Shown: positions 23,910-33,866 of the stretch, piece after piece | Layout of the letters: each line of letters begins with the position of its first letter | How positions within the stretch are numbered: position 1 is the stretch's first letter | From: Eleusine coracana subsp. coracana | Lineage: Eukaryota; Streptophyta; Magnoliopsida; Poales; Poaceae | DNA: 64,000 bases | Direction: 5' to 3' | Assembly (NCBI GenBank): GCA_032690845.1 | Contig: CM064426.1 | Coordinates: 63,526,631 to 63,590,630, forward strand | Made by a program: the position numbers and the translations under genes | The notes under the pieces: model-generated | Told to the model about the DNA's origin: nothing | Database searches by the model: none | What the model saw: only the letters and a program-made list of their open reading frames with translations

Positions 23910-25387
23910 ACCGATGACATCCAAATCAAGGAGATCATGCTCGATCCTGAAGACCCCGATAAGGTTACTTATGCTGGGGCCAACCTCAATGAGAAATAGG
24001 AACTCGCGCTCACTCTTTTCCTCCAGGAAAACAGGGACATCTTTGCATGGAAACCATCCAACATGCCGGGAGTTCCTAGGGAAAAGATTGAGCTTGAGCT
24101 AAGGGTACCTCCTGGGGCTACTCCCGTTCGCTAGAGGCTTAGAAGATTCACGCAAGACCACAAGGACGCTATGAAGAAGGAGATAGTTAGATTATTAGAT
24201 GCTAAGTTTATAAAGGAGGTGTATCATCCCAACTGGCTAGTAAATCCAGTCCTTATACCTAAGAAGAATAAAGAGTGGAGGATGTGTGTCGATTATACTG
24301 ATCTCAACAAGGTCTATCCTAAAGACCCCTTCGCTCTTCCTCGTATTGATCACTCAACAGCCGGGTGTGAGCTTTTAAGCTTTCTGGATGCCTATTCAGG
24401 CTATCACCAGATCCCACTGAGGGTCGAAGACCAGATCAAGACTTCCTTTATAACACCCTTCAGCGCCTATTGCTATATCACTATGCTGTTCGGTCTGAAG
24501 AACGCTGGCGCGACTTACCAATGAGGTATTCAACGCTGCCTTACTACTCAGATCGGTCGGAACACGGAAGCATATGTTGATGACATCGTCGTCAAGACTC
24601 GGAACGTTAAAGACCTTCTTTCTCACCTGGCAGAACCTTTGATAATCTGAGACATTATTCAATGAAGCTGAATCCTAAGAAGTGTATTTTTGGGGTTCCT
24701 TCGGGAAAGCTACTCGGTTACATCATTTCGAAATGAGGTATAGAGGCTAACCCGGATAAAATCAAGGCGATCCTTGATATGGGGCCACCTAATTCTCAAA
24801 GGGACGTTCAGAAGTTGACCGGATGCATGACATCCTTGAGTCACTTTATTTCCCGACTAGGTGTTAGGGGGTTACCACTCTTCTGATTGCTTAAAAAGCA
24901 GGATGACTTCGTTTGGACTGAAGATGCGTAGTCGGTGTTGGACGAGTTGAAGGTTCACCTCAGCAATATTCCAGTATTGGTGCCTCCAGAGCCGGGAACA
25001 AAACTTCAACTTTACATATCGGCTACAACTCAAGTTGTGAGTACTGTTTTAACAGTCGACCGAGAAGAAGAGGGACATATATAAAAAGTACAACACCTTG
25101 TCTATTTTGTGAGTAAGGTTCTCAGTGCCTCTAAAGCAAGATATCAACAGATCTTGAAGTTGTTGTATGTGTTGTTGATCACCTCCAAGAAGTTGAAGCA
25201 TTATTTTCAAGCTCATCCAATTGAAGTCCAGACTTCCTTCGCACTTGGCACGGTGTTGCACAATCGAGAAGTCAAAGGAAAAAATGCCAAGTGGGCAGTC
25301 GAACTGGGTCAATATACCATTACGTTCGCGCCTCAGTCGGCTATAAAAGGACAAGCGTTAGCTGATTTCGTTGCCGAGTGGACATAG
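23910..25387 (+). pseudogene. Reverse transcriptase and first RNase H of the Ty3 element
   Basis: Reverse transcriptase motifs in order are the entry stretch FIKEVYHPNWLVNPVLIPKK, WRMCVDYTDLNKV (about 24276), SFLDAYSGYHQIPL (about 24380-24420), TMLFGLKNAGATYQ (about 24480-24522) and the catalytic YVDD at 24573-24584. The thumb/connection and Ty3 RNase H follow to about 25387 (GQALADFVAEWT marks the end). There are stops at 24522, 24649 and several later points, and a frame change around the motif before YVDD. It would copy the RNA genome into DNA. Confidence 0.88.
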
Positions 25388-25408
25388 ATTCAAAATCCTC
25401 CTACTGCA

Positions 25409-26071
25409 TAAGATGTCGAGTACTGGAAAATGTACTTTGATGGGTCTTTTCAATTACAAGGAGCTGGTGCGGGGGTCGTGTTTATCTCACCTACTGGAGG
25501 GAAGCTTCCATATGTCCTTCAGGTTATGTTTCGCGAATCTAATAATGCGGCAGAGTATGAAGCCCTCCTACACGGTCTGCGCATTGCCGCATCACTCGGC
25601 ATCAAGTGCCTTGACGTCTTTGGTGACTCAGCTTTAGTTTTTAATCAGGTCACCAAGGATTGGAACTGTGTAGATGATAATATGAGTGCTTATTGTCAGG
25701 AAGTACGAAAGCTCGAAGACAAATTCGATAGATTGAAGTTCACACATGTTCTTCGAGACAATAACCAAGCGGCTGATGAATTGGCTAAGATGGGATCATC
25801 TTGGTCTGAAGTCCCGATAGGTGTTTTCTTACACACTCTTGATTCCCCCACTATTTCTCCTCGGTCGGATGTCTTAATGAGCATTGTCGCTGACCTTGTT
25901 AGCGATGACAACGCAGAGGCCAACTGGCGCGATCCACTCATTCAATATTTGGACAAGGGTATGCTGCCTTCGAATCCCAATGAGCAACAGAGATTAGAGA
26001 CCCGATGCCGAGGATATCTATTGGTGGGAGATCAACTCTATAAAATAGGAGGTTCAAACATCTTGATGTGA
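25409..26071 (+). CDS. Second, archaeal-type RNase H domain of the Ty3 element
   Basis: The frame has the archaeal/cellular-type RNase H layout: YFDGSFQLQGAGAGVVF (first Asp), NNAAEYEALLHGLRIA (Glu), DVFGDSALVFNQV (second Asp) and RDNNQAADELAKMGSS (last acidic residue), all within about 135 residues. It is the marker domain of the Tat lineage, in which a second RNase H follows the Ty3 one. This is the longest unbroken pol segment (213 residues from 25430), ending at a stop at 26069. It is part of the broken polyprotein, not a free gene. Confidence 0.82.
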
Positions 26072-27156
26072 TGCATCTCGATACCAGAAGGCCAAAAGTT
26101 GGTAGAAGAAATTCATTCTGGGATATGTGGCAATCATGCAGCTTCTAAGACTTTGGTCGGCAAAGCTTTCCGGCAAGGGTTTTATTGGCCCACGACGGTC
26201 GAAGATGCACACCAAGTCGTTCAGAAGTGTGAAGGTTGTCGATTCTTCGCTCAACAAACGCATGTGCCTTCACATCAACTTCAGATGATACCTTTGACTT
26301 GGCTTTTTGCTGTCTGGGGGATTGATATTGCCGGTCCTTTCAAGAAAGCGCCAGGCGGGTTCATTTATTTGTTTGTTGTTATTCATAAATTCACCAAGTG
26401 GATCGAAGCAAAGTCGGTCGGTAAGATAACATCGAAGAAGGCAATTGAGTTTGTCAAGGATGTCTTTACTCGGTTTAGGGTTCCTCATGATATCATCACC
26501 GATAATGGCACTCAATTCACATCAGTGGAGTTCCATGACTTTACCGATGAGATGGGAATAAAAATCCACTTTGCATCAGTGGCTCATCCTCAAAGCAATG
26601 GGCAGGTCGAACGAGCCAATGGTATGATTCTTCAAGGATTGAAGCCATGGATATTCGACAGACTTAAACCTTATGCCAGTCGGTGGGTCAAAGAATTGCC
26701 TTCAGTTCTTTGGGGGCTTCACACAAACACTAGTCAGGCTACTGGTCAGTCACCTTTCTCATTGGTTTTTGGCTCAGAGGCTATGCTGCTGACCGAGGTC
26801 AGTCTTGTTTCGGCATGAGTTCAAGCATATGACGAGCAGCTTTCTGAGGAGATCCGAGAGGTTGATTTGATTGCAGCAGAGAAGTTGTGTGATCGCGCTC
26901 TGTTTTGGTCGGCACTTTACCAGCAAGGCTTGCGTCGTTATTATGATAAAAACGTACATAATCGCCAATTCAAAGTTGGAGATTTAGTGCTTCGCCGAGT
27001 GCAGTCAACAAAAATCCAGCATAAGCTTTGTCCAAAGTAGGAAGGACCATATGTGGTAAAAGAAGTCACTCGCCCGGGGGCTTACCGACTGATGTATGAA
27101 GACGACAATGATATACCAAACTCCTGGAACATATATCAGCTATGTCGTTTCTATAC
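26072..27156 (+). pseudogene. Integrase of the Ty3 element
   Basis: The N-terminal zinc-binding part (HSGICGNH... KCEGC) is at 26111-26245. The catalytic core has Asp at 26323-26325 (WGIDIAGPF), Asp at 26501-26503 (TDNGTQF) and Glu at 26609-26611 (NGQVERAN), giving the D-35-E spacing. The GHTxTSQATGQSPF-like segment and the C-terminal GDLVLRRV stretch follow to about 27156. Stops occur at 26069, 26816 and about 27038. All three catalytic residues are intact, but the frame as a whole is dead. Confidence 0.88.
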
Positions 27157-27679
27157 TTTGTTATTCTTTTGTATACTTATATATTATTTCTGAATGAAAC
27201 TTTGGTCTTTTTGATGAAAGATTTTTTGATGATTTTCATTCTGAATTGTCTCGATTCCGTAATTCATTTTATTAAACAATCGATCCAGGGGGCTAGTAAT
27301 AATGTCCCACCTTGGTCTAACCTTATTTTGGTTTTGGACTATTTTATGACCGATTTTTTAATACGGTCTTTACTCTTTTGGTTTAACGCCTATACATCAT
27401 GGTTATACACTTTATACTACACATCAGACTACCACTACACTAAACCCAGAGTCAAAATGCGAGAGGTCATGTGCCGATTGGTCGACTCTGCTTGTTACGC
27501 GGTTACGAGTCACAACCTAATATGTTATGGCAGACCAATGCAATTCTTGTTTCTCATGATAGAAACATACTTTTGATATTTTTATCAGACTTCTAAGCTA
27601 TTAAGCATGAAATTGATTTACATACAAGAAATATTATATCATTACATAGATACTACTAAAGTTCTCTACTATTATAGGA
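27157..27679. other. Ty3 internal spacer between integrase and antisense gene
   Basis: AT-rich DNA between the convergent ends of pol (plus) and the antisense gene (minus). The 144-residue frame at 27142-27576 is composed of hydrophobic AT-rich codons and has no recognisable domain. The convergent arrangement predicts overlapping 3' ends here. Confidence 0.4.
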
Positions 27680-30520
27680 TTACAGCTCCTTTGAAGGAGA
27701 AGAAGAATCAGCTCGTAGTTCAACTTCTAGAGTTGCTGGAGGAGTAGGCACGGTCGGATTAATCTCTATGTTGTCGACCAAGGCCTGGGAAGTCTCTAGC
27801 ATAGAATCCAAGAGCAGATGGCATTGGTCGTCGGTCAAGTCTGGGTTGAAGCCCTCCTTGATCTTATCCAATGGCAGAGTAGGAGACCAAGATTGGCAAA
27901 TCGCCAAAACCTAACTCCCGACCTCGGTCGCCACTCGCTGAGTGTTATAAGCGATAGCTTCCGATGCATGCTCCAGCAAATAATCCAGGGAGTGGCCAAG
28001 CTGCTCCACTCGGTTAGCATGAACATAGTCTATTGCTTTTCGAGCGACGTAAGATAGAGCTGATAATTGATGGTTTTCGGTCAGTATGATCAATAGAAGA
28101 TTCAAACAGATGTGAGAAGTAATGAAGGGCTTACTGGCAAGATTATATTTGAAGGATTTGGAGATGCTCTGGGCCTCCTTAATCTTGGCATCGGCTTCCT
28201 TCAGCTCCTTCTGTAGTCGAGTGATCTCAGCCTTTTGATCTTCGACCGACTTAGAGAGGCTTTCCTTCTCAACATTCAAGGCATCAACAAACCTTTGCTC
28301 GTTGGAAGTCAACTTCTCCAGGTCGGCAATCTTTTGATCACGAGCTAAAGACAAGCACTTGAGATTTTAGCGCTAGAGTGATTAATTGATCATTTAAACA
28401 CAGATGGTAAGTGATCTTACCGGCTATATCTGTACGGCCTTGGTCATCTCTTGTCGGTCGGTCCGCAGCTTCTTAATCTCCTCTTGAACTTTGGAGAGTT
28501 GCTGACTGGTGACTGACATAAATATCAACAATGTGTTAGTCTTAAACATAAAGACATGAAGGCTGAAGAGTTTAGGGCATACCAAAGGTTTCGGCTTCAA
28601 GGTATTCCACCCTAGCCTGTTTCCTCTCAAAAAGAGCATACATTTTCTGATAACAAAAGATGGGTAAGTCAAATGATGGGATTGAGATAAAGCTAAAGCA
28701 GAGTATTGAAGTACCTTGCTGGCTTCTCGATGATGGTACATAATCTCCGCCTCCTCCACTTCGGGCCGACCGAGTGTGTCTGCAGACAAGGTCGCCTTAC
28801 CTTTGTCAAGAGGTAAAAGGGACGACGACTAGCGCAGGTTGGGGTGCAGGCTCCGGAGTAGAGGCAGGAATTGTCTTATCAGACGGCTTATCCACCTCGG
28901 TCGGCATGTTTGAAGACTTGCCGACCGGTTTAGGCACATCAGTCGGACGAGGTGGAAGAGCCGATCGAGTGTCCTTGGACCCTTGAGCGCTCTGAGAGTC
29001 GCTCGTTTGACTACTGTCAGAACAAAGATGGAGAAGATTAAAAGGTGTTATGATTGGCAATAAGAGACAAGGAATATAAGGTTTAAGATTAAACCTGGGG
29101 GCCTTCTTAAGCTTGATTCGGCACATCCTCTTTGAAGAAGTCGACTGAGAATCAGTCTCCTTCCTCTTCTCGGAAGACTTGTCTGCCTTGTCGATCTATT
29201 CCACCACCCCAGCATCACTCTGAGTTTGGCTTGGGAGCTCCGACTGATTTGAAGATCGGTTGGAAGGAGCAGGGGTGGGTTGACCGGCATCAACAGATGG
29301 TGTCTCTTCGTCATCATCTTGATCACCAACATGTTGTCTGCGGCGCCCGATAGTTCGCTTCTGAAGTTGATTGGGGGCAGCCAGGATGACAACTGGATCA
29401 ATACGCACCAGTGGAGCGCCTACAGAAGAGCTAGAGCCCCTAGGGCCGGTCTGTGGCGGCTTCTCCACATAGTCCGGTCCCTCAGTATCGGTCGGAGGGA
29501 GCGGAGCATAGGATACATAAGTATCGAGAACCTGCACAAGAATCAAGATATTCAGTAGGACATCAAGACGAGATAATAAGGGATTGCTCAAAGTAGACTG
29601 AAGCTTACTCGGACTCGCATAGTGCCCTTGTTATACGCCTTTTGGACCAACAAGTGATCCTGAAGGATATCTCCTTCAAACATCTTCGAAAGGCATTTCC
29701 GACGGAGTTCACCATTCGTCGGGTCAGGCACTTCCCTGGTTTCGTCATCGTCGGCATTGTTCCACGCCGGGTGACTCTGAAGCTTCAGGGGATGCACTCT
29801 ATGCACTATGAAGCTTTTGGCGACGGTGATACCGTCAATTCCTTCAGCTTTTAAATCTGCAATTTTCTTCAGCAGAGCGACCACCTGGGGAATTGCCTTA
29901 GCACCTGTGAAGTCGGCAAGGACCGGGGGAGGGTTGTCATAATAGAATCACTTATCCTTCCAGTTCTTGTTCCCGGTCTTCAATGGCACGTGGATGTAGG
30001 CTTCCTTCTTGCGCAACTGAATGCTGACACCGCCTATAGCCACTTGATTCTCCTTGGTTGGCAGCGGTCGGAGGACGAACAGATGGCGAAATAGATTGAA
30101 GTGGGGGAGAGTGCTTAAGAATGCTTCGCACATATGCACGAAGATGGCGATGTGGAGAATAGAGTTGGGATTGAGGTTGACAAGCTCAATCCCATAAAAG
30201 AAGAGGAGCCCACGCAAGAAACTGCAGCAGGGGACTCCAAAACCATGCTCGAAGAACGAGCAGAACACCATGATCTGTTTATAAATAGGGATGGGGCAAG
30301 ATTCACGGGGTACCTTCCAGTCGATTCGAGCTTGCTCTGGAAGGATGCCGTCGATCATCATCTTGTTCATATCAGCCTGGGAGAGGTTGCTCTTTGAGAA
30401 CTCCCGAAGCTGTTCCAGGATGTCGACCTCCGACGACGAGGAGGCGGCAGCGGCAGCGGAAGTGGTTGGAGATGAAGTGGCAATCCTCTCGCGACCCATG
30501 GCGATGAAGGTTTTGAGCAT
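27680..30520 (-). pseudogene. Antisense extra gene of the Tat element (putative gypsy-type transposon domain plus coiled coil)
   Basis: The gene reads on the minus strand from ATG 30520. It has an Ala/Ser-rich start, then a 'putative gypsy type transposon' (PF04195-like) domain at 30290-29990 (CSFFEHGFGVPCC, LLFFYGIELVNL, HMCEAFLSTLPHFNLFRHLF). A stop at about 29946 sits where a Trp codon is expected from the flanking frame. The frame then runs to a GT donor near 29600. The next exon opens after a TTGTGCAG acceptor near 29534. Downstream are acidic and basic low-complexity parts, a coiled coil (about 28354-28150, ADLEKL...VEKESL...LQKELKEADAKI), and a tail ending at 27680. Such antisense genes are known from Tat-lineage elements such as Grande; their role is not established. 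Confidence 0.75.
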
Positions 30521-30703
30521 GGTGGATCGAGTGCTAAACCCTAGTGGAAGCTAGGGGGCTGAGTGCGGTGAGATCTGTGGCGGCTGGAAGCAAAATGCTA
30601 ACCCTAGCTGGAGAAGCAGAGGAGTCACTGAGCAGAGGAGGCGCAAGGAAGACGATGAGTTTGAGCGCAAGTGCGGCGTGGACTGGGAGTCAACTTGTCG
30701 TAG

Positions 30704-30712
30704 CCTTTTATA
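30704..30712 (-). promoter_or_regulatory. TATA box for the antisense gene
   Basis: The minus strand reads GAGTATAAAAGGCT, a strong plant TATA box, about 185 bp before ATG 30520. It suggests the antisense gene has its own internal promoter reading against gag-pol. Confidence 0.6.
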
Positions 30713-30720
30713 CTCTCGCT

Positions 30721-31467
30721 TTTTGACCTAAGGGTCCCATGGGCCGGAATGGGCCGTACAGTGATGCCACCATTTGATTGAACATAAGGTTAGTCAAAGG
30801 CCTTAAACCTATTTAGGCTTTAAAACCCTAAGAATTAAAAACTCGGGGGCTTCTTTAGTGAGAAGCATTGGTTAATTAACAATATTTCACCGTATCTATA
30901 TGATTTGATGATCATGTAGCAAAGGACTTGATGGTCATACGGATATAAGTTCAAAGGCTAAGGTATTGATTGAAGTCAATAACTAAATTGTCAAAATTGG
31001 ACTTATTAAAAGATAGAGTGACCAATTATTAGGGAAAAGCTATGTTATGATTGATGTCATTTAGCTTAATACCATTATATGATTGATGTCATACTATTTT
31101 ACATGGACTGAATATGATTGATGTCATGCAATTCAGACCGACCAGTCACTCGAAAATAGTGTATATCACTCGGCATTTTTGATAATCGGTCGGCAAGGTT
31201 GAAACCTTGAAAAATGACCCACAGGTTTGATGACTAGAGGTCTACTAAACTTAGACTTCATAGTTTGAGTAAATTACATACAAAATAATAAGAGCTAATA
31301 CAATTAGACTCTTGCATTATTTATTAGTCTCGAAATAATACAAGAGTCGGGGGCTACACCTGATCAGGTGCACCTGACCGGTGCACCAGATATATCAGGA
31401 GCTTTAACAAAGAGGTCTTCCTAATTTATGATCTATACTCGGAGGATCAAAGCTCAAAATCAGAAAG
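30721..31467. other. Ty3 3' internal non-coding region
   Basis: No frame. It contains repeated short phrases (ATGATTGATGTCAT at about 31047, 31080 and 31110) and CACCTGA-type palindromes near 31360 (TGATCAGGTGCACCTGACC). It lies upstream of the antisense promoter and before the polypurine tract. Confidence 0.5.
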
Positions 31468-31481
31468 CACTCGGGGGCTAA
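31467..31481 (+). other. Polypurine-tract region before the 3' LTR
   Basis: AGCACTCGGGGGCTAA directly precedes the LTR start TGTGGG at 31482. The G-run next to the LTR is where plus-strand priming would occur. Confidence 0.55.
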
Positions 31482-31865
31482 TGTGGGATACTTGCTTTAC
31501 GGGTATCCTCATACAAGACTAAGTCGGTAGCCGACCGAGTACTTCATCAACAAGGAAACCGACCGACTCGACTTGGAGCACAAGGTATTTAGAGATAGAC
31601 CTTTTATGTAAATCCTTAAGGGTTACGACTAGGACTCTTCATGTACCCCCTGCTGACCGGATATATAAGGCGGCAGGGTACCCCCTGTCAAGGGACAAGC
31701 GACACAAGTTTCACAATATCAATACAACACACAGAACACAGGACGTAGGGTTTTTACTCTCATCGAGAGGGCTCAAACCTGTATAATTCGGTGTCTTGTG
31801 TAACCATCGTAGTTCTTAGTCTCGACATAGCCCTATATATTTACTGCCGATCTCAAGCTTCGACA
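31482..31865 (+). repeat. 3' LTR of the Ty3 element
   Basis: This 384-bp LTR runs from TGTGGGATACTTGC to AGCTTCGACA and is followed by the target copy ATAAT. Its intact end shows how the 5' LTR was split at 18306/21181. Confidence 0.93.
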
Positions 31866-32132
31866 ATAATGAAGCTGATATTGATTTTCTATTCTGTAAT
31901 CATGAGTGTCATGCATGCGAATCTCGTTTTTACTTGCAAAGATGCCTTTGTATTAGTAGTTTGTCCCATGTATTCACCCTTCTTTAGTGTTAAACCCTTG
32001 CCTATATCAGAAGCCTATCAACACCAATGGAGAAAAAAGATTTACTTAATTATGTATTCATAATTCTCTTCATCAAGATAAAGATATAGCATTAGCCTAC
32101 TTTTAACACATGTTTTCTATTAGTATAAAATA

Positions 32133-32167
32133 ACGTTGTATAGCAATGGCAACGTGCGGAAAACTAG
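32133..32167 (+). other. Helitron 3' terminal hairpin and CTAG end
   Basis: Stem ACGTTG (32133-32138) pairs with CAACGT (32150-32155) around an 11-base loop; GCGGAAAA follows, then CTAG with T after it. This is the standard Helitron 3' signature. Confidence 0.65.
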
Positions 32168-32551
32168 TACTTCAAAAGATATGTCAAAGACTAGTCCAAA
32201 AATATCTTATCTTTATAATCTATGTCAACAGTAGTGGATCCCACAAATAGCTATAGTCATGTTGCAAGTCAGTCTCATGCAATAAGTAAATAGACAACCA
32301 AAAGATACCCAAATCTACAGCATTAGTTATATATTATTGTTACTGCCAATGCTATCTTTCTTCTCTCTCCTCTCTTCTTTTACTAAAAACTGATTTGTAC
32401 CATACTAACGCTAGCTAGTGTCAGTTGTTGTGGAGGCCCTAAAGGTAGCTGCTCAGGCTGGTTCTGCCCATCGATGGGCAATATCAGTGTGTGTGTGTTG
32501 GGGGGGGGGGGGGGGTCATAAAAGATAAACAATGTCATGGACATAGCTTTA
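32168..32551. other. Helitron flank, non-coding
   Basis: No ORF. It holds GGAGGCCCTAAAGG at about 32433, also present at 13425 next to the Mutator-like MITE, and a run of 16 G at 32500-32515 after a (GT)n tract. Confidence 0.4.
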
Positions 32552-33159
32552 GGATGTGTTTGGCATGGCTTATACGTACACTAAAAACGACTTATTGTGC
32601 GAAAGGGTCTATAGTCTAGTGGTTACAAGAGCCTTAGTAGCACCTCAGGTCCTGGGTTCGACTCCCCATGGGAGCGAATTTACTAGAATTTAATGGCATT
32701 GTACTTTCAGTGGTAGGCGACGCTCCCATCGACAACGAGGCGTCAATGGTGATTTCATCAATCTCGAGGATTTGCCGGCTCAGTCTTCGAGGATGCTCAT
32801 AGGGGTAAGGTTTGCGTACGTGTGTTCATAGGGGTGAGTGTGTGTGCGTTGTGAGTGTCTGACTTGTACTATGTAATCTCAAAAAAAAAGCTTATCTGGC
32901 TTATTGTGATATAAGTTGTTATGCCATTTGGCAAAATAGCATATTCTATTTTTCTGAAATGGCTTATTCATGTTCAATGGTCCATAAGCCCCAAAAGCTA
33001 GTGTTTGTTGGCTTTGCTATTTTAGTATAAAGAGACAAATGATTTAATGAGGGCTTATTGTAATAAGTGCTTATGTAAAATAACTGTTTGGTAGGGTTTA
33101 TAGCTTATCACAGAATAAGCCCTCTATAAGCCACTCAATAAGCCCTGTCAAACACACCC
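32552..33159. mobile_element. Tourist-like (PIF/Harbinger) MITE carrying a SINE
   Basis: The left end GGATGTGTTTGGCATGGCTTAT and the complement of the right end (GGGTGTGTTTGACAGGGCTTAT) match at about 18 of 22 positions. TTA flanks both sides (32549-32551 and 33160-33162). Internal GGCTTATTG motifs repeat in both orientations. The 608-bp length includes about 285 bp of SINE. Confidence 0.8.
32605..32889 (+). mobile_element. tRNA-derived SINE
   Basis: The 5' part has a pol III box A-like TAGTCTAGTGG (32612-32622) and box B GGTTCGACTCC (32655-32665), 43 bp apart as in a tRNA gene. A tRNA-unrelated body follows, and A9 ends it at 32881-32889. It cannot fold as a functional tRNA beyond the promoter half. 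Family not assigned; target duplication not clear. Confidence 0.75.
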
Positions 33160-33162
33160 TTA

Positions 33163-33866
33163 GTGTTACCAGTACGTGAATCCCACACTACTGTTATTTT
33201 ATATTATCTCATTCCTTTTTTTTAAACCAATCTTATCTCATTCCTCGCCTGCCATCCATGGCTCGGTCGTCGCCAGAGTCCACGCTCTCGACACGGCCTC
33301 CACTTTGAGAAGCTCTGCAGCCTCCACCGCTTCGTTTCCTCCCGGGCCGATAGCGCGGCTATGTGCGACATGCCACCTGCTTCCCCTTTGGCGAGGTGGC
33401 AACCGATCTCCATGGACCATGGACTCCTCGATCCTGTACCCTATCATCTTCAGCCGCCATGGCAGTTGGCACGACAAGGTAGGCCACAGGAACAATGCGA
33501 GACCATGCGCTCACCTTCCTGCATGGCGACGCACAAGTCCCTTTTCCCCTCCGCCTCTGGCCCCTTGTACTTCGTCATGCTACCCGATGAGCTCCGACTT
33601 GTGTGCGGGTGCTACGGAGCGTGCGCTACGAGCTAATAGGTAAAGGAAAAAAAGTACCGTACATGCCCACATGCTTGGTTATAGGGTATCATCGGCAGCA
33701 ACTATATCTACGACTGACACTATTTCGGTAGAAATGGCGGGTCATACCGAGGTGACACTGTAAAGCTACTTTATTGTGGCACCATTGTGATGGCCTTAAG
33801 GTCCACCACACTGGCTATTTACTATAGTCATCTGAAGATAAACTAAAATGACAAATCTTTTACAAA
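33163..33866 (+). other. GC-rich gene-like fragment and flank
   Basis: Positions 33240-33640 are GC-rich with codon-like composition on plus, a GT donor-like site near 33479, and open frames up to 155 residues, but no domain is recognisable. The 33680 region (CACATGCTTGGTTATA) matches the 13880 region, so part of this is repeated DNA. Likely a decayed exon of a host gene or a captured fragment. Confidence 0.3.

Larger units (their letters stand above)
17932..31865 (+). mobile_element. Full-length but dead Tat-lineage Ty3/gypsy retrotransposon
   Basis: LTRs at 17932-18306 (plus 21181-21188) and 31482-31865 bound gag, protease, reverse transcriptase, RNase H, a second archaeal-type RNase H and integrase, then an antisense gene. 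The target duplication ATAAT is present at 17927-17931 and 31866-31870. Without the nested insertion the element is about 11.06 kb. The dual RNase H and the 3' antisense gene place it in the Tat lineage of plant Ty3 elements (Retand/Grande-like; inference). By hand I count about 38 differences between the LTRs over about 383 bp, mostly transitions, so the insertion is not recent. Confidence 0.93.
14010..32167 (+). mobile_element. Helitron with captured sequence, split by a later Ty3 insertion
   Basis: The start reads A|TCTATACTATTCTATAC (14010; 14003 or 14020 are alternatives). The end has a 6-bp stem ACGTTG/CAACGT (32133-32155) followed 12 bases later by CTAG|T (32164-32167). A before and T after are the Helitron target bases. 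Removing the Ty3 element with one target copy leaves about 4.2 kb of Helitron. No Rep/helicase gene is visible, so it would be non-autonomous. The body has exon- and intron-like stretches (14090-14760, 14840-15260, 17340-17830) as expected of gene-capturing grass Helitrons, but the donor genes are not recognisable. Confidence 0.55.

Noticed and set aside
27142..27576. 144-residue hydrophobic frame after integrase
   Set aside because: It overlaps the integrase end in another phase, has AT-driven composition and no domain; an envelope-like gene was considered but there is no support.
32605..32676. Possible tRNA gene
   Set aside because: Boxes A and B are present but the acceptor and anticodon stems do not form; the A-tail and longer body show a SINE.
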